A DNA stretch of 64,000 bases from NCBI GenBank assembly GCA_964614065.1, contig CAZTJJ010000002.1, positions 1-64,000 of the forward strand. The letters are read 5' to 3'. The position numbers were made by a program, and so were the translations under genes. The notes beneath the pieces are model-generated. The model was not told the DNA's origin, did not search any database, and saw only the letters and a list, made by a program, of their open reading frames with translations. Of this stretch, positions 53,160-62,498 are shown piece by piece; the first letter of the stretch is position 1, and each line of letters starts with the position of its first letter. The stretch is from M55B111 sp964614065. GTDB lineage: Bacteria; Bipolaricaulota; Bipolaricaulia; M55B111.

Positions 53160-54524
53160 ATGGTCAACTTGCCGACCATCTTAGACGAGTCCAACAGAGA
53201 ACTAACTCCTCAACAGATAGTAAGTAACCTCGATGACTACATAGTCGGTCAGGACGATGCAAAGAAATCAGTAGCAATAGCTATCCGCAATAGAATTCGC
53301 CGACAAAAGGTCAAAGAGGATATCAAGGACGAAATTCAGCCAAAAAACATACTGATGATTGGCCCCACGGGAGTAGGTAAGACCGAGATATCTCGCCGCC
53401 TGGCCCGTATAGTAAAGGCACCGTTTCTGAAGGTAGAAGCAACCAAGTTTACAGAAGTCGGTTACGTGGGTCGGGACGTAGAATCGATGATTCGAGATTT
53501 AATGAATAAGGGCATTGACATGGTTAGACAGGCAGAGATTGAAAAAGTAGAAGACAAAGCTGAGGACATGGTGGAAGAACGCATTCTCGATAAGCTACTG
53601 CCTGTAGAAAAAGACAAGGAGAGATCTGAGAGCCGGGACAGAACGCGCGCCAAGCTAAAACAGAAATTACGAAGCGGTGATCTCGACGAACGCTATATAG
53701 AGATAACCGTCCAAAAATCAAGCATACCGCAGGTAGAAGTATTCTCTAACCAAGGAAGCGATCAAATGGGAATAGATATGGGAGACATGCTTGGCAACAT
53801 TTTTCCGTCAAAATCTGAAACCAAAAGAGTCAAGATATCGAAAGCCAGGGATTTACTATTTGATCAGGAGGTAGGCAAGCTTCTAAACGAAGAAGAGATC
53901 AAAAGAGAAGGGAAGAGACTTGCAGAAGAGGAAGGCATAATATTTTTAGATGAAATAGACAAAATAGCTGGAGATAGACCAGGTGAGTCCGGCCAAGGAC
54001 CTGGAGTCTCCCGGCAGGGTGTTCAAAGAGATATTCTGCCTTTGCTGGAAGGTTCCACAGTCAGAACCAAGCAAGGAACGATGCATACGGAGAACATACT
54101 TTTTATTACCGCCGGCGCATTTAACGTATCCAAACCTTCCGACCTTATTCCTGAGCTTCAGGGAAGATTACCTATTCGAGTAGAACTGGATAGTCTAGGT
54201 GCCGGGGAATTTCAACAAATATTAACGGAACCAAAAGACGCACTGGTTAAACAGTATACAGCACTCATGGAAGTAGAAGGTATCAATCTGGAATTTACTC
54301 CAGAAGCAATTGAAGAAATCGCCAAGACATCTGAAAAGTTAAACGAGACGACGGAGAACATAGGAGCCAGAAGACTGGAAACGGTTATGGAAAAATTAAT
54401 GGAGGAACTGTCATTTAATGCTCCAGATGTCCATGAAGAAACCAAAGAGATCGACAAAGATTATGTTAAATCTAAGCTGGAAAAGATCGTAGAGGACCGT
54501 GACCTGTCACGTTACATCCTTTAA
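53160..54524 (+). CDS. hslU: ATP-dependent protease ATPase subunit HslU
   Basis: 454 residues from ATG 53160, with AGGGGAT 8 nt upstream; an earlier ATG at 53130 lies inside hslV. LTPQQIVSNLDDYIVGQDDA opens the AAA domain, followed by Walker A GPTGVGKTEISRRLA, Walker B IIFLDEIDKIAG, and DLIPELQGRLPIRVEL. The C-terminus ends RDLSRYIL, the tail that docks in HslV. It works as a ring on HslV to degrade proteins. A second protein-quality ATPase beside ClpC. Confidence 0.96.
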   Translation: MVNLPTILDESNRELTPQQIVSNLDDYIVGQDDAKKSVAIAIRNRIRRQKVKEDIKDEIQPKNILMIGPTGVGKTEISRRLARIVKAPFLKVEATKFTEVGYVGRDVESMIRDLMNKGIDMVRQAEIEKVEDKAEDMVEERILDKLLPVEKDKERSESRDRTRAKLKQKLRSGDLDERYIEITVQKSSIPQVEVFSNQGSDQMGIDMGDMLGNIFPSKSETKRVKISKARDLLFDQEVGKLLNEEEIKREGKRLAEEEGIIFLDEIDKIAGDRPGESGQGPGVSRQGVQRDILPLLEGSTVRTKQGTMHTENILFITAGAFNVSKPSDLIPELQGRLPIRVELDSLGAGEFQQILTEPKDALVKQYTALMEVEGINLEFTPEAIEEIAKTSEKLNETTENIGARRLETVMEKLMEELSFNAPDVHEETKEIDKDYVKSKLEKIVEDRDLSRYIL

Positions 54525-54567
54525 TTACATTTACTATTTCTATTAATTACATATTGAGGTGAATTTC

Positions 54568-56493
54568 ATGGAAATCACACTACCAGATGGAGATAAAATC
54601 GACATAGAGCGAGGAACCAAGGTAATAGAAATTGCTTACGATATTGGTCAGGGATTAGGAAAAGCGACGGTGGGGGCCACACTCGACGGAGAAAGGTTAG
54701 ACCTCAGGGACCCAATAACGAAAGAAGGAACGCTAGAAATAATAACGCTTGATTCACCTCAAGCTCTGGAAATACTGCGCCATACCACGACCCACGTTAT
54801 GGCCCAGGCAGTTAAACGAGTTTTCGATGACGTCAAATTGGCCATCGGTCCGGCAATAGACGACGGTTTTTACTACGACTTCGACCTCTCTCGCTCGCTT
54901 TCAGAAGAAGACTTCGAGGCGATAAAACGGGAGATGAAGGAGATAATTGAAGCAGACTACGAACTAGAGCGATATGCGCTGCCAATAGACGAAGCACGAG
55001 AATATCTCGCAGAACAAGATGAAAAATACAAACTGGAGCTCATTGACGACTTCGCGGAAGAAGGAGAAACCGAGGTAACTTTCTACCGTCAAGATGGTTT
55101 TACCGACCTCTGCAGGGGCCCCCACTTACAGAGTACCGGTCAAATTGACCATTACGAGTTGCTTGACGTCGCTGGAGCTTACTGGCGGGGAGACGAAAAC
55201 AACAAAATGCTTCAGCGAATTTACGGTACTGCGTTTACCAGTAAATCGGATCTCGAACAATTTGTAACCAGAAGAGAAGAAGCCCAAGAACGAGATCACA
55301 GACGCCTAGGTCCAGAACTTGATTTATTTACCTTCCATCCCGAAGTAGGCCCAGGCTTAGTGTACTGGCATCCAAAAGGCACAGAAATCCTAAACGTAAT
55401 TAAGAATTTCTGGAGATCCAAGCACAAGGAAGCTGGTTACGAGTTTGTTTCAACCCCGCACATTGGCAAAAGCCAGCTTTGGGAAAAAAGCGGCCATCTT
55501 GATTACTTCAGAGAGGATATGTTTCCTCCCATGCATGAGAGCAACCAAGAGTATTTTCTCAAGCCAATGAACTGTCCATTTCACATAGAGATCTACCAAA
55601 GTAGGACAAGAAGCTATCGAGACCTGCCATTACGGTGGGCGGAGTTGGGCACAGTATATCGTCACGAACGATCTGGCGTGCTACACGGACTTCTGCGCGC
55701 CCGGGGATTCACCCAGGACGATGCACACATCTTTGCTACTCCGGAACAGGTAAAGAACGAGGTTATCGGGGTCTTGAACTTAACTTTCAACATTCTTTCG
55801 GCGTTTGGATTCAAAGATTACAAGGTTGTTCTCTCTACTAAACCGGAGAAATCCGTTGGAGAAATAAGCAAATGGGACAAAGCCACAGAATCTTTAAAGC
55901 AGGCACTCAAAGAACTGGAGCTGGAGTACGAAATTCAAGAAGGAGAAGGTGCTTTTTACGGGCCCAAAATAGACGTTCAATTGGAGGACGCCTTGGGCAG
56001 ATTATGGCAAACTACCACTGTACAATTTGATTTCAACTTACCTGAACGTTTCGGCATGACTTATATGGGCTCGGACGGAAGAGAACATCAACCATACATG
56101 ATACACCGGGCTTTATTAGGTACGTTAGAACGCTTCTTTGGAATACTGGTTGAACACTATAAAGGTGCATTTCCGGTTTGGCTTTCGCCCGTGCAAACAG
56201 TAGTCCTACCCGTGACCGAAGATAATAACGAGTACGCGGAGAAGGTAGCCGATAAGATTTCCGAAGCCGGAATCAGAGTAGAAGCGCGAACCGAAATGGA
56301 CGAGCAACTTTCCAGACAAATCCATCAGGCTCAACTGGATAAAATACCGTACATGCTCGTGGTCGGAGACAACGAAGAGGAGACCGGCGAGGTTTCACTT
56401 AGACTACGGACAGAAGAAGATTTGGGGCCACGCCCTCTGGACGAATTCGTAGATTTCGCTCAGGAAAAAATTGCCGGAAAAGCTCTATTGTAG
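54568..56493 (+). CDS. thrS: Threonyl-tRNA synthetase
   Basis: 641 residues from ATG 54568, with GAGGTG 6 nt upstream (GTG 54559 lies inside that site). TGS domain at about 1-60, editing domain with HTTTHVMAQ and CRGPHL, catalytic core with MNCPFHI, YRHERSGVLHGLLRARGFTQ and GAFYGPKIDV, and the anticodon-binding domain to the end. No T-box is possible in the 43-bp gap before the gene. The last codons lie within a palindrome shared with metK. Confidence 0.97.
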   Translation: MEITLPDGDKIDIERGTKVIEIAYDIGQGLGKATVGATLDGERLDLRDPITKEGTLEIITLDSPQALEILRHTTTHVMAQAVKRVFDDVKLAIGPAIDDGFYYDFDLSRSLSEEDFEAIKREMKEIIEADYELERYALPIDEAREYLAEQDEKYKLELIDDFAEEGETEVTFYRQDGFTDLCRGPHLQSTGQIDHYELLDVAGAYWRGDENNKMLQRIYGTAFTSKSDLEQFVTRREEAQERDHRRLGPELDLFTFHPEVGPGLVYWHPKGTEILNVIKNFWRSKHKEAGYEFVSTPHIGKSQLWEKSGHLDYFREDMFPPMHESNQEYFLKPMNCPFHIEIYQSRTRSYRDLPLRWAELGTVYRHERSGVLHGLLRARGFTQDDAHIFATPEQVKNEVIGVLNLTFNILSAFGFKDYKVVLSTKPEKSVGEISKWDKATESLKQALKELELEYEIQEGEGAFYGPKIDVQLEDALGRLWQTTTVQFDFNLPERFGMTYMGSDGREHQPYMIHRALLGTLERFFGILVEHYKGAFPVWLSPVQTVVLPVTEDNNEYAEKVADKISEAGIRVEARTEMDEQLSRQIHQAQLDKIPYMLVVGDNEEETGEVSLRLRTEEDLGPRPLDEFVDFAQEKIAGKALL

Positions 56494-56510
56494 AATCTAC
56501 AATAGAGCTT
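56480..56510. terminator. 31-nt palindrome over the thrS and metK stop codons
   Basis: 15 bp (56480-56494) pair perfectly with 56496-56510 around one base. The two stop codons (56491-56493 on + and 56497-56499 on -) lie inside, three bases apart, and both proteins end ALL. It is likely a bidirectional end signal that reuses coding bases. Confidence 0.75.
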
Positions 56511-57681
56511 CTTTGAGCCCTTTTACCCGATCGATTTCTTCCCAGCGAAGGTCGAGTTCGTCACGGCCAAAGTGGCCATAAGCAGATAGAGGGGTATAGA
56601 GGGGCTTTTGCAGCTGAAGGTGGTCAATTATAGCTGCGGGCCGCAGGTCAAAAACTTGATCAATAGCATTTCTAATCTTTGAATCTTTTACCTGTGCCGA
56701 CCCGAAACTATCAACGGTAACCGCTAACGGCTTGGCCTTACCAATTGTATAAGCAATTTGGATTTCGCATTCTTCACTGATTCCAGCTGCAACTATATTC
56801 TTCGCAACGTACCGCGCCATATAAGAGCCAGACCTGTCAACTTTGGTCGGATCCTTACCGGAAAACGCTCCACCCCCGTGACTACCGTAGCCACCATAAG
56901 TATCCACAATTATTTTTCGACCGGTCATACCGGTATCTGCAGGGGGGCCACCTTTGATAAATTTACCGGAGGAATTAACGAAAACGTGTGTCTCATCGTC
57001 CAACCAGCGTCCCAAAACAGGTTGCACGACTTCCTTGAAGAGTTTGTCCGCCAATTTTTCTTCACTAATATCCGGATCGTGCTGAGCAGCCAGAATAACC
57101 GTATGAGCCCTGATAGGTTGGCTATTTTCGTACTCAATGGTGACCTGAGACTTTCCATCTGGCCTGAGATATGGAACAATATTCTCTTTTCTTATCTTGG
57201 CCAGTCTTTTTGTCAACCTGTGTGCCAATGTTATGGGTAGAGGCATAAAGGACTTGGTTTCCTTACACGCATAACCGTAGACTATCCCCTGGTCTCCAGC
57301 ACCAAGGGTATTATAATGGTTTTCCACTCGTTCTTTATCCCTAACCTCTTCGGGAGTATTGACTCCTTCAGAGATGTCCGGTGATTGTTCATCAATACTA
57401 GTAAGCACCGCACAGCTTTCGCCGTCAAAACCATATTCACGCTTGTTGTACCCTACGTCCAGGACAGTATCTCGAGCTATTTTAGAAATATCTACGTAGG
57501 AATCAGTTGTGATTTCACCACCAACCAGCACAAGGCCAGTTGAAACAAAAGTTTCGCAAGCGACCCTTCCTTGAGGATCGTTCTCCAGCACGTGGTCCAA
57601 CACAGAATCAGAGATTCTATCAGCGACTTTATCCGGATGCCCTTCCGTTACGGATTCAGAAGTAAAATATCTTCCTTTCAT
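56497..57681 (-). CDS. metK: S-adenosylmethionine synthetase
   Basis: 394 residues from ATG 57681, with GAGGGGAG upstream; an earlier ATG at 57732 adds a 17-residue extension unlike the family. TEGHPDKVADRISDSVLD near the start, GAGDQGIVYGYAC, and the P-loop-like GGGAFSGKDPTKVDRS are intact. It makes SAM from methionine and ATP. No SAM riboswitch pattern is evident in the upstream bases. Confidence 0.97.
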   Translation of the reverse strand: MKGRYFTSESVTEGHPDKVADRISDSVLDHVLENDPQGRVACETFVSTGLVLVGGEITTDSYVDISKIARDTVLDVGYNKREYGFDGESCAVLTSIDEQSPDISEGVNTPEEVRDKERVENHYNTLGAGDQGIVYGYACKETKSFMPLPITLAHRLTKRLAKIRKENIVPYLRPDGKSQVTIEYENSQPIRAHTVILAAQHDPDISEEKLADKLFKEVVQPVLGRWLDDETHVFVNSSGKFIKGGPPADTGMTGRKIIVDTYGGYGSHGGGAFSGKDPTKVDRSGSYMARYVAKNIVAAGISEECEIQIAYTIGKAKPLAVTVDSFGSAQVKDSKIRNAIDQVFDLRPAAIIDHLQLQKPLYTPLSAYGHFGRDELDLRWEEIDRVKGLKEALL

Positions 57682-57888
57682 TATGTACACTCCCCTCGTT
57701 GGTAATGAATAAGTGTATAAAATAACTTTCATCCAATCAATACAACAGGTTCAATTCGCTTTCACACCGTGGGAATAGTGACTGGCAGGGTCCTGAAGAA
57801 ACCAAATTCTTTTCGTATTCGAAGACATCGGTGCCTGTGGCGCTTTCACTTCATTTAAGTTATCGTAATAGTAGAGAGGTGATCTTCC

Positions 57889-58443
57889 ATGAAATGGATC
57901 CTCGTTGGGTTAATACTACTTCCTGCACTATTTTTAATTGGGGGAGACGCTGAAGGGCCAAGAGAACTTCAAACCGTTGACAAGCTCGATGTTAACAGAT
58001 ACCTCGGCGAATGGTACGCCGTGGCCAGCATTGTCAAATTTTTTAACCGCTACTGTGCCTGGGGAAATAAAGCAGAGTACAGCCTGCGGGAGGATGGTCG
58101 GATAGACGTACTTAATAGTTGCTATAAGGAAAACGGTGAAAAAAGCGAAGTAAGAGCAGCCGCCTGGGTGCCGGACAAGTCCGAACCCGGAAAATTAAAG
58201 GTCAGCTTTATTCCCCTTTTTGGATATCGCCTCTTCCCGGCTGACTACTGGGTACTGGAGCTTGGAGAGGACTACGACTACGCGGTGGTTGGACATCCCT
58301 CGAGAAATTTCGGTTGGATTCTCAGCAGAACTCCAAAAATGGACGAAGGAAAGCTAAATGAGATCGCCCAAAACCTAGTACAGATTGGATATGACTTCTC
58401 AGATTTCAAAATTAATCCCCAGAGTCCACCAGAAGGAAGCTAG
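57889..58443 (+). CDS. Exported lipocalin family protein (Blc-like)
   Basis: 184 residues. Signal peptide KWILVGLILLPALFLIGG; no lipobox Cys, unlike outer-membrane Blc. The lipocalin GxW motif appears as YLGEWYAVASIVKFFNRY, then AEYSLREDGRIDVLNSCY, LKVSFIPLFGYRLFPADYWV and FGWILSRTPKMDE, in Blc order. Two Cys (YCAWG, NSCYK) may pair. It probably binds a fatty acid or lysophospholipid outside the membrane. GAGGTGAT precedes the ATG. Opposite in direction to metK. Confidence 0.9.
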   Translation: MKWILVGLILLPALFLIGGDAEGPRELQTVDKLDVNRYLGEWYAVASIVKFFNRYCAWGNKAEYSLREDGRIDVLNSCYKENGEKSEVRAAAWVPDKSEPGKLKVSFIPLFGYRLFPADYWVLELGEDYDYAVVGHPSRNFGWILSRTPKMDEGKLNEIAQNLVQIGYDFSDFKINPQSPPEGS

Positions 58444-58513
58444 CTCAACTTCAAAGACCCTTAGCGTATCAAAAAGATACAATTTGAAGATGATCTCCCT
58501 ATACAAAGACAAT

Positions 58514-59497
58514 CTACGATTCATAGCTAATCCTCGGGTCCAGATACGCGTACGCCACGTCGGCTATGAAGTTTAAACTTATCACAAAAATAGACATTAC
58601 AAAAAAAGTTCCCTGGGCCACTGGATAATCACTCCCCAGCACGGCTTGAACCATAGCTGTGCCCATACCGGGCCAGGCAAAAACCGTCTCTATGATTACC
58701 TGCCCCCCAATGGCCAGTCCTGCAGTAGTTGCAAATGTAGTTATCAACGGTAATAGTGCATTTCTTGCGGCGTGGCGGAACATGATTCGGTTTTCGGAAA
58801 GCCCTTTGGCCTGAGCGAGCATGATGTAATCGGAACCAAGGGTTTTCAGCATTGTCCCACGCATTATCAGTAAAGGTGTAGCTGTATAGAACACGACAAC
58901 GGTAATGACAGGCAGTACAAGATGGCGTAGAAAGTCCACGTTGAAATATTTTTCGATAAATCCGCTGTAAGTAAATATCGCAGAATGCATCTTTGCAGTA
59001 GGCAAAACTCCAAGCCTGATAGCAAATAAGTATACCAACCCAATTCCGATCAAGAAAAGTGGAGTGGATCGAAATATCAAGCTCAGAATTACGGTCCATT
59101 TATCCAGTCTGGAATTTCTGAACCAGGCGGTAACGGTGCCCAAAGCGAAGGCAATAGTAAATGCAAAAAACAACCCGATTCCCATTAGAAAGACAGTATT
59201 TAAAGCCCTCTGCCTTATGATTGCGCTGACCGGCTGCCGGGTGTGGAAAGACCTACCCAGCTGGAAAGTAGCCATGTTCTTTATATAGAGCAAGTATTGA
59301 ATTCCCAAGGGTTTGTCTAAACCATACGTCCTGGTCAAAGACCTTTGTGCTTCCGGGGAGAGACTTTCCCCGAGCATAATTTTTGTAGGATCAGAGGGGT
59401 ACAACCGAAATAACACAAACAAAATGGTAGCTACGACGAAAAAAGTGAGTAAAGTTTGCCAGCCTCTTCTAATGATAAATTTCTGCAACCCGGTCAT
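58514..59497 (-). CDS. dppB: Peptide-type ABC permease (DppB/OppB family)
   Basis: 327 residues, six membrane segments. N-terminal FIIRRGWQTLLTFFVVATIL, YGLDKPLGIQYLLYIKNM, and the EAA loop MLAQAKGLSENRIMFRHAARN are typical. It is the last gene of the unit, after both ATPases, whereas it usually stands beside its partner permease. Ligand unknown. Confidence 0.93.
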   Translation of the reverse strand: MTGLQKFIIRRGWQTLLTFFVVATILFVLFRLYPSDPTKIMLGESLSPEAQRSLTRTYGLDKPLGIQYLLYIKNMATFQLGRSFHTRQPVSAIIRQRALNTVFLMGIGLFFAFTIAFALGTVTAWFRNSRLDKWTVILSLIFRSTPLFLIGIGLVYLFAIRLGVLPTAKMHSAIFTYSGFIEKYFNVDFLRHLVLPVITVVVFYTATPLLIMRGTMLKTLGSDYIMLAQAKGLSENRIMFRHAARNALLPLITTFATTAGLAIGGQVIIETVFAWPGMGTAMVQAVLGSDYPVAQGTFFVMSIFVISLNFIADVAYAYLDPRISYES

Positions 59498-59551
59498 GGC
59501 CGTCTCCTCATTTACTCGTAAAAATCATGGACCTGATCAATATTCTCATAA

Positions 59552-60565
59552 CTACGATTCTTCTCCTACAAGATGACAGGCAACTTGATGTCCGACTTCC
59601 CTTTCATTTTCAGTTGACTTGCTTACATCCACTAATTCAGGGAGGCGTCGTTTGCAAACTTCCACAGCTTCCGGGCACCTTGGTTCGAATATACATCTGT
59701 CCCTCTCGCCCCCAGTTGTTGAAATACTGCCCTTGATCTGAAGCTCTTCATGCTGGTAGTTAGGGTCTGGGACAGGTACTGCAGAAGTAAGTGCCTTTGT
59801 ATAGGGGTGAAGAGGTTTCGAGAGAACCTCTACGGCTTTCCCTACCTCCACAACCCTCCCCAAATACATAATGGCAACGTTATCGACTACGTGCTTTAAC
59901 ACGGATAAATCATGCGAAATATAGAGCCTGGTCAGATTCAACTCGGGAGTAAGTACATCCTCGATAAGGTCCAAAATGCTCGCCCTAATAGAAACATCTA
60001 GCATTGATACCGGTTCATCCGCGACTATCAGCTCGGGATTTAACACTATCGCAGATCCAATCATTAACCTCTGGCACTCGCCTCCACTCAGCTCAAACGG
60101 CAACTTGTCCTTATAATCATCCGGGTCTAAATTAACTTGTTCTAACGCCCGAAGAACATTTTCCCTCTTTTCTTTCTTGGTCTGGGCGATGCCCAAAGCA
60201 TCCAACCCTTCCTTGATCGTGCCAAACGCCGAGAGCCTGGGGTTAAGAGATTCATATGGATCCTGAAAAATCATCTGTACTTTTTTGCGATAACTTTTGA
60301 GCTCCTTACCCGCTAGATTCGTGATATCACGATCGTTGAACATTATTCTTCCTTCTGTGGGTTCGTGCAGCTTCATTACCAGCTTCCCCGTCGTGGTCTT
60401 GCCGCATCCACTCTCGCCAGCCAACCCAAAGCTCCCTCCCTTATCTAAAGTAAAGTCCACGTGATCAACCGCTCTGAGTTTTTCGGGGTTACCAAAGACA
60501 AATCTTAAAAAGCCGCTTGATAGAAAAAACTCTTTGGTTATCCCTTCTACTTTCAATAAAGGCAA
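59552..60565 (-). CDS. oppF: Peptide-type ABC ATPase (OppF/DppF family)
   Basis: 337 residues. Walker A GESGCGKTTTGKLV, signature LSGGECQRLMIGSA and Walker B LIVADEPVSMLDVS. The C-terminal oligopeptide-transporter domain has the Cys set CIFEPRCPEAVEVCKRRLP, which often holds an iron-sulfur cluster or zinc. TTG start. It follows oppD by 10 bp. Confidence 0.94.
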   Translation of the reverse strand: MPLLKVEGITKEFFLSSGFLRFVFGNPEKLRAVDHVDFTLDKGGSFGLAGESGCGKTTTGKLVMKLHEPTEGRIMFNDRDITNLAGKELKSYRKKVQMIFQDPYESLNPRLSAFGTIKEGLDALGIAQTKKEKRENVLRALEQVNLDPDDYKDKLPFELSGGECQRLMIGSAIVLNPELIVADEPVSMLDVSIRASILDLIEDVLTPELNLTRLYISHDLSVLKHVVDNVAIMYLGRVVEVGKAVEVLSKPLHPYTKALTSAVPVPDPNYQHEELQIKGSISTTGGERDRCIFEPRCPEAVEVCKRRLPELVDVSKSTENEREVGHQVACHLVGEES

Positions 60566-60575
60566 GCTAACACTC

Positions 60576-61565
60576 CTAGCCTGAACTACTTCGTTTTGCC
60601 ACTACATGGCATCGATAGAATGAATCTTCACCTGTATTTGTGGATGCCGGTAACTCTTCTTTACAAATCGCCTCGGATTCCTCACATCTGGGCTGGAAAG
60701 GACAACCCTGAATTTCTTTCCGAAGTGAGGGAGGCGAACCTGGAATGGAGACCATTTTCTGCTCTGCCAATTTGATATTGGGAATGGAGTTAATAAGACC
60801 TTTGGAGTAAGGGTGACGGGGGGCGGAAAAAATATTCTCGCTGATATCATACTCCATTATCATACCAGCGTACATGATGGCGACATTGTCGCAGGTCTCC
60901 GCCACGGAGGCAGCATCGTGTGTTATAATGATCATCGAACAACCTAATTGCTCACCTAGTTCCGAGATCTTCTTTAAGATCTGGAATTGCACGATGACGT
61001 CAAGAGCCGTGGTCGGCTCATCCGCAACTATAAGGCTTGGATCGAGAGCAAGTGCCATAGCGATTAACGAGCGTTGCTTCATCCCACCGCTCAATTGATG
61101 GGGGTAGCTATCGATCCTTTTTGGATCAAGTCCCACCAGAGAAAATAGCTCTTCAATTCTTCGTCTCATTTCCTTTCTGGTCAATCCCGACTCTCGTTTC
61201 TCCCGAAGAACCTCAGTTATCTGGTCCCCCACCGTATACACCGGGTTTAAGGAGTTCATAGCGCTTTGAGGAATGTAGGAAATCTCATTCCACCGGATTT
61301 TTCGATTGAACTTTTTCTTTGGCATCTTCATCAAGTTACATTCCTCTCCGGTTTGAGTAATAAAGTCCATTCTACCGCCGGTGATCTTTCCGGAACTAGG
61401 CAACAATCTTAGTATCGATTTAGCCATCGTAGTTTTGCCGCAACCTGACTCTCCAATGATACCGAGGTTCTCCCCCTGGTCTATTTTAAAGGAGACATCG
61501 TTAACTGCCCTAACAATGTTCTCTCCATCCTCATACCTTACGTAGAGATCAGTTATCGATAACAT
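60576..61565 (-). CDS. oppD: Peptide-type ABC ATPase (OppD/DppD family)
   Basis: 329 residues. Walker A GESGCGKTTMAKSILRLLP, signature LSGGMKQRSLIAMAL, Walker B LIVADEPTTALDVI and the switch His ITHDAASVAE. C-terminal Cys set GCPFQPRCEESEAICKEELP. Its ATG shares one base with the stop of dppC (TAATG), so translation is coupled. Confidence 0.94.
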   Translation of the reverse strand: MLSITDLYVRYEDGENIVRAVNDVSFKIDQGENLGIIGESGCGKTTMAKSILRLLPSSGKITGGRMDFITQTGEECNLMKMPKKKFNRKIRWNEISYIPQSAMNSLNPVYTVGDQITEVLREKRESGLTRKEMRRRIEELFSLVGLDPKRIDSYPHQLSGGMKQRSLIAMALALDPSLIVADEPTTALDVIVQFQILKKISELGEQLGCSMIIITHDAASVAETCDNVAIMYAGMIMEYDISENIFSAPRHPYSKGLINSIPNIKLAEQKMVSIPGSPPSLRKEIQGCPFQPRCEESEAICKEELPASTNTGEDSFYRCHVVAKRSSSG

Positions 61566-62443
61566 TACATTTGTTTCATCTTTGGATTACCTACTTCCTC
61601 ATAGGCCTGCCCGATCAAAAAGCCCGAAAGCACAAACAGGACGATACAAATTGCCGGAGGGAAAATCCACCACCAGGCAAAGGAGATCGCCCCGGAGATA
61701 AACACCCTGTAGAGCATAAATCCCCAGCTCGGTGTAGCTGGATTACCAAAGCCCAGGAAAGTTACGCTGGCCTCCGTTAAAACTGCCCAAACCATGGAAA
61801 GTGCGGTATAAAGAGTGATAATTGGTAAAACATTTGGAGCTATATGTTTGTAGAGAATCCTCAAGTGGCTGCCGCCTTTTGACCTGGCCCATGTAACAAA
61901 TTCTCTTTGTTTTATTGACATTACCTCGGCCCTCACCGTTCGGGCCGTAGTTCTCCACAGTAAAGCAGCTATCCCGATAACCAAAGTAAAGATATTCCCT
62001 CCTCCCCCTCCACCTGAGGTCAAAGCAATTAAAACAAGTACAAAGGGGAGAAAAGGCATCCCGTAGGCTATATCGGTAACACGCATAAAAAAGTCGTCGA
62101 GAACACCGCCGAAATATCCGGACAACAACCCTATGTTAGCACCAAAAAAGACGGCAATTATTGCAGAAAATATACCGACCAAAAATGTCGACCTGGCTCC
62201 ATATAGAACTTGAGAGAGTACATCTCTACCCTGCCAGGTAGTACCAAAGATATGTCCCGCTGTCGGGGGGCTAAACCGAGCCAGGGCCTCGTCCCCCGTA
62301 AAGCACTTTTCTTGAGGGCCAAATGGAGCCACAAAGGGGCCTATGATGGCCATAATGAAAAAAACTAAAAGCAGGAGGAGCCCTATCTGCCCCCTCCTGC
62401 TTTTCTTAAAGATTTGTACCTGATTCGCTAGTAACGATCTCAT
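61565..62443 (-). CDS. dppC: Peptide-type ABC permease (DppC/OppC family)
   Basis: 292 residues. N-terminal helix GLLLLLVFFIMAIIGPFVAP, then HIFGTTWQGRDVLSQVLYGAR typical of the family, and the EAA loop FVTWARSKGGSHLRILYKHI. It stands first of the transmembrane and ATPase genes after the binding protein. A Gly-rich run (TSGGGGGGNIF) near residue 150 marks a loop. Confidence 0.94.
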   Translation of the reverse strand: MRSLLANQVQIFKKSRRGQIGLLLLLVFFIMAIIGPFVAPFGPQEKCFTGDEALARFSPPTAGHIFGTTWQGRDVLSQVLYGARSTFLVGIFSAIIAVFFGANIGLLSGYFGGVLDDFFMRVTDIAYGMPFLPFVLVLIALTSGGGGGGNIFTLVIGIAALLWRTTARTVRAEVMSIKQREFVTWARSKGGSHLRILYKHIAPNVLPIITLYTALSMVWAVLTEASVTFLGFGNPATPSWGFMLYRVFISGAISFAWWWIFPPAICIVLFVLSGFLIGQAYEEVGNPKMKQM

Positions 62444-62498
62444 AGGTTAATTTTTGCACGAGAGGATACTTTCATTTTTTTCGTCTAACCACCCTTCG

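Noticed and set aside
54525..54567. T-box leader before thrS
   Set aside because: The gap is only 43 bp, far too short for a T-box.
57682..57888. SAM riboswitch before metK
   Set aside because: No S-box-like conserved core, kink-turn or terminator could be seen in this short region.
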